A DNA stretch of 6,200 bases from Planctomycetota bacterium. Lineage in GTDB: Bacteria > Planctomycetota > UBA11346. Within the stretch, counting starts at the first letter, position 1; each line of letters starts with the position of its first letter. The translations under genes were made by a program, and so were the position numbers. Of this stretch, positions 5,297 to 6,200 are shown one piece after another. The DNA lies in contig JAHEDF010000246.1 of the NCBI GenBank assembly GCA_024641365.1, positions 1 to 6,200 of the forward strand, in the 5' to 3' direction. Below the pieces are notes generated by a model. It was not told where the DNA came from and made no database searches. It saw only the letters and a program-made list of their open reading frames with translations.

Positions 5297-6200
5297 GATT
5301 TTCTCCCCGCAAAAGCGGCCATAAATCCGCTAATAGCCATACCTATCGCCAAAATAATTGACGCCCACAACATCGGATAACCGGCTGGACGATTACCGAC
5401 ACCTAACACGGTTAGCGCTTGTGATTCGGGATCCCAGCTGGCTTGGAAGAAAAATGTATCCATCCATTCTAAGGGATGATTCATATGAATTTTTGCCGTT
5501 TGAGGATTTTCCGTATTACCATAACCAACAAAGCAGAAAAATTCACTTGGATCTTCACTTCCTGGGCGGCGCGGCACATCAAATCCGGTCATCCAAATTT
5601 TACCCGGCATCGGTAGTGGCGCTTTGCTATAACATAATTCAAAACGTCCCGCATCTGGCACATCAATCATGACTGGACGCGGCGCATACATACTGAGCGA
5701 GGATTCATTACCGAGGTCACGAGGCAAATGCGGATAAGGGGTATAGGGCACCCACGTTTTTGTCGTCTTGTCTTTATAAGTTGCGGTAACTTCAACTAAA
5801 CTATGTACATCACCAACCGACATACGACTTTGTTGTTGCTCTTTAGGGACAGGCACTGGCAGCGCTACTTTTTTCGGATGCTGTAAAATTTGATTTAAGC
5901 GCACGGTGACATTGTCACCCCACAAGGACACGGTGACTTCGCTCCCTGGATCCATAGGAAATTGTCGCAGGTTACGCCCAGGCTGTCCGACATGCAGCGT
6001 TACCTTTTTTCCAGGTGCTGTAATAAATGCTAAGCGCGTTAATGCCGCTAAAGTTTGATCACCAGCATCTGTGTTTTCTTGCACCACCATTGGAAATTGT
6101 TTATTCAATTGAGCCATAGCAGCTTCATAGGTAGCCTCATCAATACAATGCAACCACATAAGCGGCGTATCTTCCAATGAACCGATGTCGGTTGTTGCAG
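5293..6200 (-). CDS. resB: ResB/Ccs1-like cytochrome c biogenesis protein, C-terminal part
   Basis: The frame stays open to the right edge of the window (no stop upstream of the TTG at 6175-6177), so the N-terminus, including the expected first membrane helices, is missing and the TTG is probably not the start. The visible part is about 300 residues. It is a long extracytoplasmic domain ending in one membrane helix (bases about 5376-5308) and a short basic tail GRKS. ResB signatures are YSKAPLPMPGKIWMTGFDV..RPGSEDPSEF (bases about 5631-5540), then IHMNHPLEWMDTFFFQASWDP (about 5490-5428) and VLGVGNRPAGYP just before the helix. These correspond to the family pattern of PLPF..L.DF, a YPGT-like turn, MN.PL and YQSS. 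ResB is the partner of CcsA in the haem-delivery complex, and the ATGA overlap with ccsA supports co-production. The sequence is divergent, but motif order and the neighbour make the assignment firm. Confidence 0.85.
   Translation of the reverse strand, partial: ATTDIGSLEDTPLMWLHCIDEATYEAAMAQLNKQFPMVVQENTDAGDQTLAALTRLAFITAPGKKVTLHVGQPGRNLRQFPMDPGSEVTVSLWGDNVTVRLNQILQHPKKVALPVPVPKEQQQSRMSVGDVHSLVEVTATYKDKTTKTWVPYTPYPHLPRDLGNESSLSMYAPRPVMIDVPDAGRFELCYSKAPLPMPGKIWMTGFDVPRRPGSEDPSEFFCFVGYGNTENPQTAKIHMNHPLEWMDTFFFQASWDPESQALTVLGVGNRPAGYPMLWASIILAIGMAISGFMAAFAGRKS
5303..5308 (-). promoter_or_regulatory. Shine-Dalgarno for the overlapping ccsA start
   Basis: On the minus strand GGGGAG lies 6 nt before the ATG at 5294-5296, inside the last codons of the resB-like gene. 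It supports the ATGA-overlap start and translational coupling. The competing internal start at 5246-5248 has its own weaker GGTGG at 5253-5257. Confidence 0.6.

Noticed and set aside
6175..6177. TTG as the start of the ResB-like gene
   Set aside because: The reading frame continues without a stop to the window edge and the N-terminal membrane helices expected of ResB are missing, so the true start lies outside.

Overview
The window looks like an ordinary stretch of a moderately AT-rich bacterial chromosome. There is no sign of phage, plasmid, CRISPR or RNA genes. The best hint of origin is the cytochrome c maturation pair. It is a ResB-like protein plus a CcsA-like protein with a very large extracytoplasmic N-terminal region opening with a PVQxGGRxKP motif. 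That architecture is familiar to me from Planctomycetota and related PVC bacteria. The partial Na+/H+-antiporter-like protein (CitMHS_2 type) is also common there. The assignment comes from remembered family patterns, not a search, so it is tentative.

Layout from left to right. Bases 1-338 (minus) hold the N-terminal third or so of a membrane antiporter-like protein, cut by the window edge. Bases 339-483 are a divergent intergenic region. Bases 484-1143 (plus) encode a DUF2062 membrane protein. A 42-bp convergent gap without an obvious terminator follows. From 6200 down to 1186 everything is on the minus strand, in transcription order: resB-like (5' cut by the window), ccsA-like (ATGA overlap with resB), a 189-bp spacer filled mostly by a 152-bp inverted-repeat element, mrp (Fe-S scaffold/carrier P-loop ATPase), and an exported DUF3298/RsiV-like protein starting 4 bp after mrp.

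Functionally, resB and ccsA together form the System II (Ccs) haem-export and cytochrome c synthase module at the outer face of the cytoplasmic membrane. Mrp loads or carries iron-sulfur clusters in the cytoplasm. Placing haem-protein and Fe-S-protein maturation genes in line suggests a shared role in building respiratory proteins, but the spacer may separate them into two transcripts. The DUF3298 protein is probably co-translated with mrp, though the functional link is unknown.

The most unusual non-coding structure is the 152-bp element at 3024-3175. Its arms match at 26 of 30 ungapped positions, it has perfect 10-bp termini with TTAA at each end, and it carries a threefold 9-bp CTCTCTGCG-type tandem in one arm. 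The most interesting protein feature is the roughly 380-residue extracytoplasmic domain fused ahead of the CcsA core. I see no convincing new multi-gene system here.
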